Below, piece by piece: positions 6,227-14,076 of a DNA stretch of 14,772 nt (its first letter is position 1; every line of letters begins with the position of its first letter). The notes below the pieces were generated by a model. That model saw only the letters and a program-made list of their open reading frames with translations. It searched no databases and was not told where the DNA came from. The stretch comes from Prevotellaceae bacterium (GTDB taxonomy: Bacteria > Bacteroidota > Bacteroidia > Bacteroidales > UBA932), in the NCBI GenBank assembly GCA_031279735.1, contig JAITHX010000210.1, positions 1 to 14,772 on the forward strand, in the 5' to 3' direction. The translations under genes and the position numbers were made by a program.

Positions 6227-8000
6227 AGCCTATTCTCGGTCTTTCCTGTTTCACTTTCACGCCTTCCATTTCCATGCGGGTAACTTCGTACTGTTTGAGA
6301 ACGTCCGGTGAGATGGTTGGTTTCTGCATTCGGAGAACTGTTTCCAGCGTTTCCATTGTGATGCGCTGCGATTTTTCCCTGATTGTTTTGCGGGAGGCTT
6401 CGTCAACAATGAATTTTATATCGCTCGAAACGTAATTCTCGGTCAGATTTGCCAGATGTTCATAATCGATGCCGAAGTCAATCGGGCGTTCTTTCAGGTA
6501 CAGTTCAAACATGGCTCTGCGCGCTTCAAAGTCGGGCGGTGGAATGTAGAAATGTTTTTCGAGTCGTCCGGCGCGGAGTATTGCCTTGTCGATAAGTTGA
6601 GGCTTGTTTGTCGATGCGATGACAAAGACTCCCGATTCGCCGATATTGTCCAGCTGCGAGAGAAACTCGTTTACTTCCGAGCCGTAGCTGTGCTGGGCGT
6701 TGTCGCGGCTGGGCGTCATGGCGTCGAGTTCGTCGAAATAAAGGATTGCGGGAGCGCTTTTGCGGGCTTCGTCGAACAGTTTGCCGATTTTTTCCTGTGT
6801 TCCGTGAACGTAAATGCTTGCAATATCCGATGTGATTACCTTTTTAAAGTTGTATCCCGCTTCTTCGGCAAAGCGTTCGGCGAAGAAAGTCTTTCCGCAA
6901 CCCGGAGGTCCGTACAGTAACATCCCGTTTGGCAAACCCAGACCATGACGGCGATATTCTTCGGGATTACGTATTATGTCGATTACGTCCGACTGCAACA
7001 TCTCTTTAAGTTCGTTCATCCCTGCAATGGATGCAAAACCGCGTCCTGTTTTCCTGTGCACGGCAGGCTTGCCGGACTGTCCGGCGGTTGCGGACTTGTC
7101 GGGCGATGTTTTTACCTCGTCAATGACAATGTTTCCGTTTAAGGTTTGCAGAAATTCATCGGCAGAGCGGAAGCGTTTTTCCGTATCGGAGCTTAATGCT
7201 TTGGTGATAATTTTCAGAATCGAGTCGTCGAAGTCAATAATTCTGCCGACTACGTCGGGAAAGGGCAGCGGTTTTTCGCGTGTTTCCTGCAAGGATACGG
7301 GTTTCCACGTGTCGGAAGTGTTCCATGGCAACATGCCGAAAAGCATCTGATACATCACCGCACCGACTGAAAACAGGTCGCTTTGCGGCGAGAACATGCC
7401 TGATGTGATACATTCCGACGCTACATAATGCAGGTTCAAACCGTCCTTGTTGTAGGCTTTTGACGGCTGTGCAAAGGAACGCGCATAACCGAAATCAATG
7501 ATGACGGCTTTCGGCGTCTCGCCCGAGAGGTCGAGCATGATGTTTTGCGGCGTTATTTCATTGTGGATAATCTGTTCCGGCAGGGAATGTAAATATTGCA
7601 AGCCGTTCAGCACGTCGGAAAGAACTTGACGTATCTCGTAGAGCATGGTAACGGGTTCGCGTATGATGCGCTCCAGGAGAGTTTCGCCGGCAATGAAATT
7701 CAGAACTGAATACAGGTACTTTTTGCCGTCGATTATCGTTTCGCCGCTGTCTTTGTACGAGACAATATTGGGATGCTCTATATTTTTCAGGAACTCTATT
7801 TCCAGCAAATTGCCGTTGCTGTCGAAGGCGGTATGATGCGCCTGCGCCACATTGAACAGTTTCAGGAAATACAGTTTCCGGTCGGTGCCGCGCACACGGT
7901 AGGTCTCGGCGTTACGTCCGCGCTTGATGAACAGCATGACGGTGTATTTGCCGTCAAGAACTGCGTTTTTCTGCAGGATGTGTTGTGTGTTATCGTTCAT
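6219..8000 (-). CDS. Protein kinase-like domain fused to an AAA+ ATPase
   Basis: A 593-residue, apparently cytoplasmic fusion. Residues ~18-290 form a Hanks-type kinase fold: degenerate glycine loop (IKRGRNAETYRV, 25-36), lysine K47 in YFLKLF, HPNIV at 76-80, catalytic loop IIHNEITPQNIML (144-156), intact DFG (169-171) and ASE in place of APE (194-196). The HRD motif reads HNE, so Glu replaces the catalytic Asp, while the metal-binding Asn (153) and DFG Asp remain; activity is uncertain. After a linker (~291-320), residues ~322-560 form a classic AAA+ domain: Walker A GPPGCGKT (364-371), Walker B ILYFDELD (419-426), sensor-1 ASTN (462-465) and AGR (477-479). It lies 293 bp downstream of the Hsp70 gene on the same strand and may act with it. 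Substrate unknown. Confidence 0.85.
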   Translation of the reverse strand: MNDNTQHILQKNAVLDGKYTVMLFIKRGRNAETYRVRGTDRKLYFLKLFNVAQAHHTAFDSNGNLLEIEFLKNIEHPNIVSYKDSGETIIDGKKYLYSVLNFIAGETLLERIIREPVTMLYEIRQVLSDVLNGLQYLHSLPEQIIHNEITPQNIMLDLSGETPKAVIIDFGYARSFAQPSKAYNKDGLNLHYVASECITSGMFSPQSDLFSVGAVMYQMLFGMLPWNTSDTWKPVSLQETREKPLPFPDVVGRIIDFDDSILKIITKALSSDTEKRFRSADEFLQTLNGNIVIDEVKTSPDKSATAGQSGKPAVHRKTGRGFASIAGMNELKEMLQSDVIDIIRNPEEYRRHGLGLPNGMLLYGPPGCGKTFFAERFAEEAGYNFKKVITSDIASIYVHGTQEKIGKLFDEARKSAPAILYFDELDAMTPSRDNAQHSYGSEVNEFLSQLDNIGESGVFVIASTNKPQLIDKAILRAGRLEKHFYIPPPDFEARRAMFELYLKERPIDFGIDYEHLANLTENYVSSDIKFIVDEASRKTIREKSQRITMETLETVLRMQKPTISPDVLKQYEVTRMEMEGVKVKQERPRIGFK

Positions 8001-8293
8001 TATTCTGTATTTTTATTGATAAGGCAAAATAAATAATCCTGTCGCAACAATATACTCCGGAGCATTTCACAGCCTTTTGCAAATGATTTACGCGCGTGCG
8101 GCTGAAAAACGATTACAGGCAACGTAATAAGTAACCGTTTCAGTCTTTCCCTTCTGTTGATAAAACATGCAGGGTACGCAGGAAATGTAAAAATGCACAG
8201 CCATGAAACACATGATTTTTTTGAAATAAGTCGTATCGGAACAATATCGCCACAACAGGATTACTTTAATTTATCTGTCGTTTTTATTTATTA
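8001..8293. other. Spacer between the Hsp70 gene and the kinase-AAA+ gene
   Basis: No credible coding sequence, tRNA or strong hairpin is visible on either strand. A minus-strand TTATTTTG (8025-8032), one base off the TAnnTTTG box, lies 25 bp before the kinase start and may give that gene its own promoter. The gap is much larger than those between the three genes upstream, so co-transcription with them is possible but not shown. Confidence 0.5.
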
Positions 8294-10846
8294 TTATTTC
8301 AGCGTTACGTCACCGTCTATTCTTAATGCCCAAATCTGTTCAAGTATCGGTCGCAACTGGTCTATGCGTCCTCCTGCAATCAGCCGTTTGCCTTCGTTTA
8401 TAAGCGCCCGTGCTTTTGCAGGATCTTTCCATTTCAGAGTATTAAAATTTTCGTCGTGATACTGAAGTCTGCTGACATCTGTTTTCCCGCCGGTAAGAAT
8501 ATTTTCTATTTCAACAACCATGCCGATTATTTCACTTGTGAGCTGTTTTGCCGCACCTGCGTTTTTTGCGCGGATGATTGCATCTATGTTCTGCCGGTAA
8601 TCATGAAGCGTAGCATCTATTGTCTTCATGTTAAGGTCTTCCGTATCGCCATTAAGTTTAATCTTCTTGATATAATCTTCCAGAATAAAGAAAGTACTCT
8701 TTAAGTCCTGTTCGATTTTAGGCCATTCCAGTTCCTTTTCCAGAGGGTCGAGCTGTAAAAGTTCCTTGCGCAAGCCTTCGAGAATCTTCAGTCTGCCGTC
8801 GGCGTTGCCCTTTTCATTTTCCAGTTGCTGTTCGAGCGACTCGATTCGCTGAAGAATATCGTCGGCTTGCACGAGGTTTGCGGAGTGTTTTGCGCTGGCA
8901 ATATCCTTTGTCAGCTTGTCCACATCGGGAGCTTCGATGGGTTTTATCTTTATTTCCAGCTCTTCGGTATAGTCGAGCAGCGGGAAATATGCGCTGAATT
9001 TCATCAAGCCGGATTTATCCACCTTGATAGTTATGTCTATATCGCTGCCTTCGGGTAGCAGAGCGGGTAGCGATTCGCCGGTAATTATCACTTCATTGAT
9101 TATATTGTTCAGCGCGGGATTTGTTCCGTCGGCATTGTAATCGCCCTGATAGACGGGGATGCGGATAATGTCGCCTGCCATTCCGGGACGGACGGGCATG
9201 CGGGTCTTTAATCCGTTTCTTGTTCCGGTTACCGGGAAGGGTTTGTTCTTGTCCAAGCCCTGCACCTTTGCAATCAGTTCTTTTTCCACGTCTTCAAAAT
9301 ATTTCACAATACAGATATTGTACGGTAAAACCTGCATGCAGTCCAGTCCGCCTATTCCCTGCAGTATGTTAAACTGCTCCGGCTCGCACTTGATACGGTT
9401 TCCGTGTCCGTCGAACACATTTATTGTATAGGCATTCGGGCGTCCTTCTACCAGGACGACTTCTACCAGAGCGGCTTTTTCGCCGACTTTTGTCCTGCTG
9501 CTGCTCCATGCTCCGTCGGCACGGGCAATTTCCACAAAGAGTTCCGAAGGGAAGGTTCCGACAGATTTTTCGCGCAGCACTTTTATGGTAACAAGTTCTG
9601 TTGTTTCGACCGACGTTGCTTCGTAGTCTATTTCCAACTGCAGCTTGCTTGTATCGCGTGTTTCGTCCTGTATTTCGTCGGTAACGGCAATTGTCGAGGC
9701 GTAGAGCGCCGCGCCTTTTGCCACGACGGTCATGGGGTCGACGTAGGTGTCCACGTTATCGGTGATTTGCTCTTTCAACATTCGGCGCAGGATGGGCGAA
9801 TGTGTCGGTCCTCCTACCAGAATCATTTTGTCGATACTGCTTCCCTGAAGATTGTTGCGTCGGAGCAGGTCTTTGGTAATATCTATTGCTTTCTGGAAAA
9901 TCGGGGAGAATACGCGCTCCAGGTCTGCCGATTTAACTTCCAGGTCGATTTCCGGTTCGTTGCCGTTTTCGTCTTCAAAGGGCAAATCGCCAAGATTGGA
10001 GAGTATGTTGTACTTTTCCTTGAACGAAAGCTGGTTCTTTGCGTCTTCGGCAAAATATTTAAGGGCTGAACGCAGCATCTGCTTTTTGTCGGAGTCATTA
10101 AGGATAAAATTGATTGCGTAGTTTTCCTGCAGATGAGGGATAATAATTTTATCGATGATTGCTTCGTCGAGGTTTTTGCCTCCGAGCCAGTTGTCGCCTT
10201 CGGTATCGCGTACCGAGAGTATTCCGCCTTCGGTTTTCACCAATGCCGCGTCGAAAGTTCCGCCGCCGAAGTCGAACACCAGCCAGAATCCGTCTTTTGA
10301 ATCTGTTCCCAGACCGTAGGCGGTTGCTGCCGCAACGGGTTCCTGCAGGAGTTGCACCTGCTTGAATCCTGCAAGTTTTGCCGCCTGCATGGTAGCTTCG
10401 CACTGCTGGTTGGAGAATTTTGCCGGAACGGTGATGACAATCGACGAGAGGTTTTCGTTCTGGATGACAAGCGACAAGGGGTTTTCGTCCTGAATGAAGG
10501 CTTTTAAGCGTTTCAACACTTCTGCCGAGAGTTCCGCCGGGGTGAAACTTCTTTTCATGTTCGTGCTTTCGTAGGTATGTGTCGTACCCATCGTCCGTTT
10601 GAACTCGATGAAGGTGTTTGTTGTGCCCTGTGCAAAGGTTTTCAGGGAGCGTGCGCTGTCGGTTTTCATCACGTTGATTGCCGCGTCGCCGACCAGGATG
10701 TCCTGCCGGCGGTTAAAACTCACGCACGAGGGCAAAGTGTCCTTCAGCGTATCCGATTTTTTTATAACGGGAACGCCGTTTTCCATTCGTGCAATGGCGG
10801 AATTGGTGGTTCCAAGGTCAATTCCGTAGTCAATTTTAGTTCGCAT
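8294..10846 (-). CDS. Divergent long Hsp70 (DnaK-like) chaperone
   Basis: An 850-residue Hsp70, about 200 longer than DnaK. The ATPase domain (~1-385) is intact: phosphate-1 GIDLGTTNSAIARMENG (8-24), PAKFSNQQCEAT (141-152), phosphate-2 FDFGGGTFDAALV (191-203) and the adenosine motif VGGPTHSPILRRML (344-357). Unlike DnaK, a ~95-residue strand-rich segment (~400-495) precedes a divergent substrate-binding beta domain (~500-640; LPYNICI and IRIPVYQGD seem to match the DnaK TP-SLG and V-QGER strands). Residues ~640-850 are helical, and the protein ends GDVTLK without an EEVD-type tail. The intact ATPase suggests a working chaperone with special clients rather than the housekeeping DnaK. It starts 32 bp after the GrpE-like gene, almost certainly in one transcript. 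No membrane segment is seen. Confidence 0.93.
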   Translation of the reverse strand: MRTKIDYGIDLGTTNSAIARMENGVPVIKKSDTLKDTLPSCVSFNRRQDILVGDAAINVMKTDSARSLKTFAQGTTNTFIEFKRTMGTTHTYESTNMKRSFTPAELSAEVLKRLKAFIQDENPLSLVIQNENLSSIVITVPAKFSNQQCEATMQAAKLAGFKQVQLLQEPVAAATAYGLGTDSKDGFWLVFDFGGGTFDAALVKTEGGILSVRDTEGDNWLGGKNLDEAIIDKIIIPHLQENYAINFILNDSDKKQMLRSALKYFAEDAKNQLSFKEKYNILSNLGDLPFEDENGNEPEIDLEVKSADLERVFSPIFQKAIDITKDLLRRNNLQGSSIDKMILVGGPTHSPILRRMLKEQITDNVDTYVDPMTVVAKGAALYASTIAVTDEIQDETRDTSKLQLEIDYEATSVETTELVTIKVLREKSVGTFPSELFVEIARADGAWSSSRTKVGEKAALVEVVLVEGRPNAYTINVFDGHGNRIKCEPEQFNILQGIGGLDCMQVLPYNICIVKYFEDVEKELIAKVQGLDKNKPFPVTGTRNGLKTRMPVRPGMAGDIIRIPVYQGDYNADGTNPALNNIINEVIITGESLPALLPEGSDIDITIKVDKSGLMKFSAYFPLLDYTEELEIKIKPIEAPDVDKLTKDIASAKHSANLVQADDILQRIESLEQQLENEKGNADGRLKILEGLRKELLQLDPLEKELEWPKIEQDLKSTFFILEDYIKKIKLNGDTEDLNMKTIDATLHDYRQNIDAIIRAKNAGAAKQLTSEIIGMVVEIENILTGGKTDVSRLQYHDENFNTLKWKDPAKARALINEGKRLIAGGRIDQLRPILEQIWALRIDGDVTLK

Positions 10847-10878
10847 ACAGTTATTATATTTTTATTTGTTTTTGATTG

Positions 10879-11760
10879 TTATCCTACGCTTACTTCTATT
10901 TGTGCATTCTGAATCATTCTGCCGCGATAATTGACCTGCGGTTTAATGATTCTGGTAATCACTTTTTCGTCCGGTGCAAGACTGTCGTCCTGAATGGAGT
11001 TGATGATTGTTGCTTTCATTCCGCCGTCGTATGGCTTGCCGAGCATTTCGGGGATTTCGTATCCGTTGGAAGCGAGGTTGTCTTTCAGCTTTTCTATCGA
11101 GCGGTTTAACTGTTTCAGTCCTTTGGTGCCGCTGTCCATAAGGGAGATGTTGCGCTCCATGAGGGTGATTTCGTCGGCGAGCTTCAATGAGAGCGAATGG
11201 TCGTGCTCGAGGATGGATGCGGTTGAGTTCAACACCGGCTGCGCTTTGATGGTTTCGACCAGTGTTTCCATAATTTCCGCCTGTCGCGAAAATTCATCCA
11301 CCAGCTGTTCCTCGATTGAGATTTTTTGCTCTTCAAGCTGTTTAATCAACTCGCGTCTGTCCGATTTCTGTTTGCGCTGTACGAGCATAAAGACGATTGC
11401 CGTCAGCAGCAGCAGCGCTGCGACTGCGGCAATTCCGTATCGCAGGAAGGCGTTGTGCCTCCTGTTGACGAAGGTGATTTTCTCTGCCACATCCATACGG
11501 GTGTCGGCGATGCTTACGCCCAAACCTTCTGCCATTGATGCAAGTTTTTCGCTTTCGCTTTTCAGCGCTGTTTGCAGGCGTTCGATTTGCCTGTCGGCTT
11601 CGGAAAGCTGTTTGGAAAACGAGGTTTTCTGCCTCTGCAGTTCGATGCGAAGCTGCCGTATCTCCTTTTGCAGCTGCTTGAAAGCGGTGCTGTCGACCTT
11701 TTGTGAAAATGCTGTTGTTGAAACAAGCATAAAGATGAGAATAATTAATTTAGTCTTCAT
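10879..11760 (-). CDS. Membrane-anchored coiled-coil protein with a GrpE-like C-terminal domain
   Basis: A 293-residue protein. Residues 1-19 look like a signal peptide (MKTKLIILIFMLVSTTAFSQ), ~22-80 form a heptad-rich coiled coil, 107-127 is a single membrane segment (YGIAAVAALLLLTAIVFMLV) and 128-137 is basic (QRKQKSDRRE), so the rest should be cytoplasmic. A second helical stretch (~135-230) leads to a C-terminus (~225-293) that resembles the GrpE head: LASNGYEIPEMLGKPYDGG corresponds to GrpE GV-I---GE-FDP, and NYRGRMIQNAQIEVSV to GY---RVLRPA-V-V. GrpE exchanges ADP for ATP on DnaK, so I infer a membrane-tethered exchange factor for the adjacent Hsp70. The start codon shares 4 bp (ATGA) with the stop of the upstream J-like gene. 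The GrpE likeness is by eye only. Confidence 0.8.
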   Translation of the reverse strand: MKTKLIILIFMLVSTTAFSQKVDSTAFKQLQKEIRQLRIELQRQKTSFSKQLSEADRQIERLQTALKSESEKLASMAEGLGVSIADTRMDVAEKITFVNRRHNAFLRYGIAAVAALLLLTAIVFMLVQRKQKSDRRELIKQLEEQKISIEEQLVDEFSRQAEIMETLVETIKAQPVLNSTASILEHDHSLSLKLADEITLMERNISLMDSGTKGLKQLNRSIEKLKDNLASNGYEIPEMLGKPYDGGMKATIINSIQDDSLAPDEKVITRIIKPQVNYRGRMIQNAQIEVSVG

Positions 11761-13508
11761 TTTATTAATTTGATAAATTGATTTAAGATATTACGAATAA
11801 TTCTGTTTGCAAGATGATGATTTTTCATTTTCTCGACCAATTTTGGCGACCAGCGGTAATACTGTCTGATAAACCAGCGTCCGCAGGCGTATCTTTCCAG
11901 GGTCTGGTCGCGGAATTGCCGCAGGATTACCACCTGCGGATGTTCGTAGCTGCCGTAAGCCATTGTTGCGATGTAGCAGAATTTCTTCTTTTGCGTGCTG
12001 CCGCCGCCACCACCGCCGCTGCCGTAGCCGCTGCTGCCTGTATTCGCCTGACTTATCTGATTTGAAATTGAAAACAGAGTACTGTTGTTCTCCTTGAATC
12101 GCGTTCTTGTAGTGCTGTCCATATCGAACCGGCTTAATATGTTCATCACGTCCAGCGCGCCTGAAATGGAAGTTTGCATCCAGCCCAATACCCTGTTGCG
12201 TCCAAGGATTTGCATTTGCTCGTCAATGTTCTGTTGCGATTTATTGACCACCGTTACCAGCATCCCGACAGCATTATTGACCACAGCGGAGGATACTTGC
12301 ATATAAAAGTCGTCTGAAGCTCCCAATACGGATTTCATGACGTCGAGTTTCGGTTTGCATGACACGGCAAAGTTTTTTGCGTTGTCAATTGTATCTGACA
12401 GCGATTGAAAGTCCTTCAGTTTTGATGCCACGAAATTGATTTCAGTATTGACTTTTCTTAATGGCTCGCCGGTTTTCCATTCCTGCACATCCTTGATGTT
12501 CTTATCGCACTTGTCGGTTGCCACCTGTCCCGAAGCAACTGATTTTGCGAGCTTGAACAGTTTCAGTGCGGCGGCGCTGGGGTCGGAACGCTCCTTGTGA
12601 TGATTAAAGTAATCCGTTCCGCACTGCAGAATTTCACCGGCAAGTTCGTCGGCGATTCTGGTACAGTTATAATCCTGCGCTCCGACAATTGACTTTAATT
12701 CCGTCAAATCCGTTCTGGTCTTTTCGCAGAGCGTTTCGCCGGTTTTTGCTGCTGTGGACGGGCTGGCGGCACGGGCTGTTCTGGATATTTCAATCTGTGC
12801 CGTAATTCTTGCAACAAACTGCTGCGAGATCTTCTTCATAAAATCGTCCTTTGCCGAAAACGTATAATCCTTTATATATGCAGTGAGTTTTGACAGGTCG
12901 GTATTGATATTTCCATTTCCGATTTCCCTTACAATCTCGTTCAGAAACATGAGTTGCAGGTCGGTTTTATTGATTGTGTACGTAATATCCGTAACCGCTT
13001 TTATAAGATTTTCGCCGAAACTGCTTTGCATGAACAGCAAATTTGCAAGAATTGCCGTTACCGGATTACTTCTTTTCGACAGGAGCGCGAGAACAAAATA
13101 GTTGTGAAAGGCAGTATAATTCGCTTCCGAAATCTTCATCCATGCGCTGTCGCCGTTCAGTTGAGTTTCGATTACCTGCCTGTGCCATATTTGAGCCGCT
13201 GCTTCAACATTACCCTGTTTCAGGGCATCAAATGCGCTTGTATCGCTTGCATTTCCGCCGTCGTAGAACCAGAACATTGCGGCAAACACCTTGTCGCTGT
13301 CGAGATTCAGTTTTGCCGATATGCCGGCGATTGATTCTGCCGTGCGGTTCATACGTCCCAGAACGGGGAAACTGTAATCGTCGACAGGCAATTCCTGTTC
13401 TGCTGCAAGGAATTTTGACATGCGGCTTGCCTGTCTGGTAAGGTCTTTTGCGCTTGCTCCTGCAAGCAAACCGAGTATGCGGTAGGGATTGTTCAGTATT
13501 GCATCCAT
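11757..13508 (-). CDS. J-like N-terminal domain protein with C-terminal CFI-box
   Basis: A 583-residue protein, first gene of the Hsp70 run. Its start (NPYRILGLLAGASAKDLTRQ, residues 7-26) resembles J-domain helices I-II, but no HPD tripeptide follows. Residues ~55-110 (RTAESI, AMFWFYDGG, ALKQGNVEAAAQIW) match a segment I associate with such J-like proteins. The middle (~120-485) is helical and unassigned. A glycine/serine linker (491-504) precedes a CFI-box-CTERM-like end: KFCYIATMAYGSYEHPQVV (509-527), LRQFRD (529-534) and GRWFIRQYYRWSPKL (543-557). The function of that motif is not established. No signal peptide or membrane segment is obvious. I infer a partner that brings clients, or the membrane protein, to the neighbouring Hsp70, though without HPD it may not stimulate ATP hydrolysis as DnaJ does. 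Confidence 0.8.
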   Translation of the reverse strand: MDAILNNPYRILGLLAGASAKDLTRQASRMSKFLAAEQELPVDDYSFPVLGRMNRTAESIAGISAKLNLDSDKVFAAMFWFYDGGNASDTSAFDALKQGNVEAAAQIWHRQVIETQLNGDSAWMKISEANYTAFHNYFVLALLSKRSNPVTAILANLLFMQSSFGENLIKAVTDITYTINKTDLQLMFLNEIVREIGNGNINTDLSKLTAYIKDYTFSAKDDFMKKISQQFVARITAQIEISRTARAASPSTAAKTGETLCEKTRTDLTELKSIVGAQDYNCTRIADELAGEILQCGTDYFNHHKERSDPSAAALKLFKLAKSVASGQVATDKCDKNIKDVQEWKTGEPLRKVNTEINFVASKLKDFQSLSDTIDNAKNFAVSCKPKLDVMKSVLGASDDFYMQVSSAVVNNAVGMLVTVVNKSQQNIDEQMQILGRNRVLGWMQTSISGALDVMNILSRFDMDSTTRTRFKENNSTLFSISNQISQANTGSSGYGSGGGGGGSTQKKKFCYIATMAYGSYEHPQVVILRQFRDQTLERYACGRWFIRQYYRWSPKLVEKMKNHHLANRIIRNILNQFIKLIK

Positions 13509-13576
13509 AATGTTTTGAGTTATGTTTTCGGAATTTTATAATTTATCAGTAATTGAGAGCGTTTATATCATACACG

Positions 13577-13765
13577 TCATATCGTTAAATATTGAAATTT
13601 CGGGAGCATCGAACCGTGTTCATCACAGTTCATAATCCGTTTCCGGCGCAAAAAGCCGTTTGTATCGACCGTAAACACGGCGAATCCTGCAAACGTGTCG
13701 GGATGAAATTCACGTCTGTCTGCCAAATCAATCTGATAAAAATACAAGCTACGAAATGTTTTCAT
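13577..13765 (-). other. Short ORF inside a probable Bacteroidales dispersed repeat
   Basis: A 62-codon minus-strand ORF starts MKTFRSLYFYQIDLADRREF and includes PDTFAGFAVFTVDTNGF. A second minus-strand frame (13623-13676) reads VYGRYKRLFAPETDYEL before a stop. From memory, that string recurs in tiny hypothetical proteins of Bacteroidales genomes, which would make this a repeated sequence rather than a gene; I could not check this. It ends 68 bp upstream of the J-like gene on the same strand, so it may be part of that operon's leader. Plus-strand frames here are also open but unsupported. Confidence 0.35.
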
Positions 13766-13802
13766 TGTATATGTCCGTGCGAAATTATATTACTTATGCT
13801 TG

Positions 13803-13831
13803 CAAATGTAGTAAATATTTTATAATGCAAA
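13803..13831 (-). promoter_or_regulatory. Candidate promoter for the short ORF and possibly the Hsp70 operon
   Basis: On the minus strand TTTG (13831-13828) is followed after 17 bp by TACATTTG (13810-13803), an exact TAnnTTTG box. The spacing is 2 bp shorter than the usual 19. It lies 38 bp upstream of the short ORF. No better box is visible between there and the J-like start at 13508, so the operon may have a leader of nearly 300 nt. Confidence 0.4.
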
Positions 13832-14042
13832 ATATTTTGAAAATATTCATGCCGAAACGGAAACTTTTGCCGGCAGATTTCAGGGAAAAATTAACGGTTT
13901 TCGGTGTATGATTCCATATTTTTCCATATTGTTGATAAAGATAAAACGTTTGAATATGACACATATCCTGTATGATGCAAAAATTTTTAAAAAAATTTTC
14001 ATATAACTCAAATTTTCATGGATACGTATAAAATATTTTACA
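13832..14042. other. AT-rich non-coding spacer
   Basis: No ORF, RNA gene or strong hairpin was recognised. The stretch is rich in A and T runs, notably near 13978-14000, and separates the minus-strand leader from the plus-strand leader of the last gene. Confidence 0.5.
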
Positions 14043-14050
14043 TATCTTTG
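14043..14050 (+). promoter_or_regulatory. Candidate -7 box upstream of the tandem array
   Basis: TATCTTTG matches TAnnTTTG exactly. It lies 26 bp before the ATG of the repeat-bearing ORF and about 580 bp before the DUF6261-like gene. A -33 TTTG at correct spacing is not seen. If used, the transcript would carry the whole repeat array. Confidence 0.4.
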
Positions 14051-14076
14051 TCGCAGATTTTGGATGACAGATTATA

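Noticed and set aside
9404..10069. Plus-strand ORF of 221 codons opposite the Hsp70 gene
   Set aside because: It is antisense to conserved Hsp70 motifs and has no recognisable features.
10994..11773. Plus-strand ORF of 259 codons opposite the GrpE-like gene
   Set aside because: It is Ser/Cys-rich antisense translation with no motif; the minus-strand frame has a signal peptide, coiled coil, membrane span and operon overlap.
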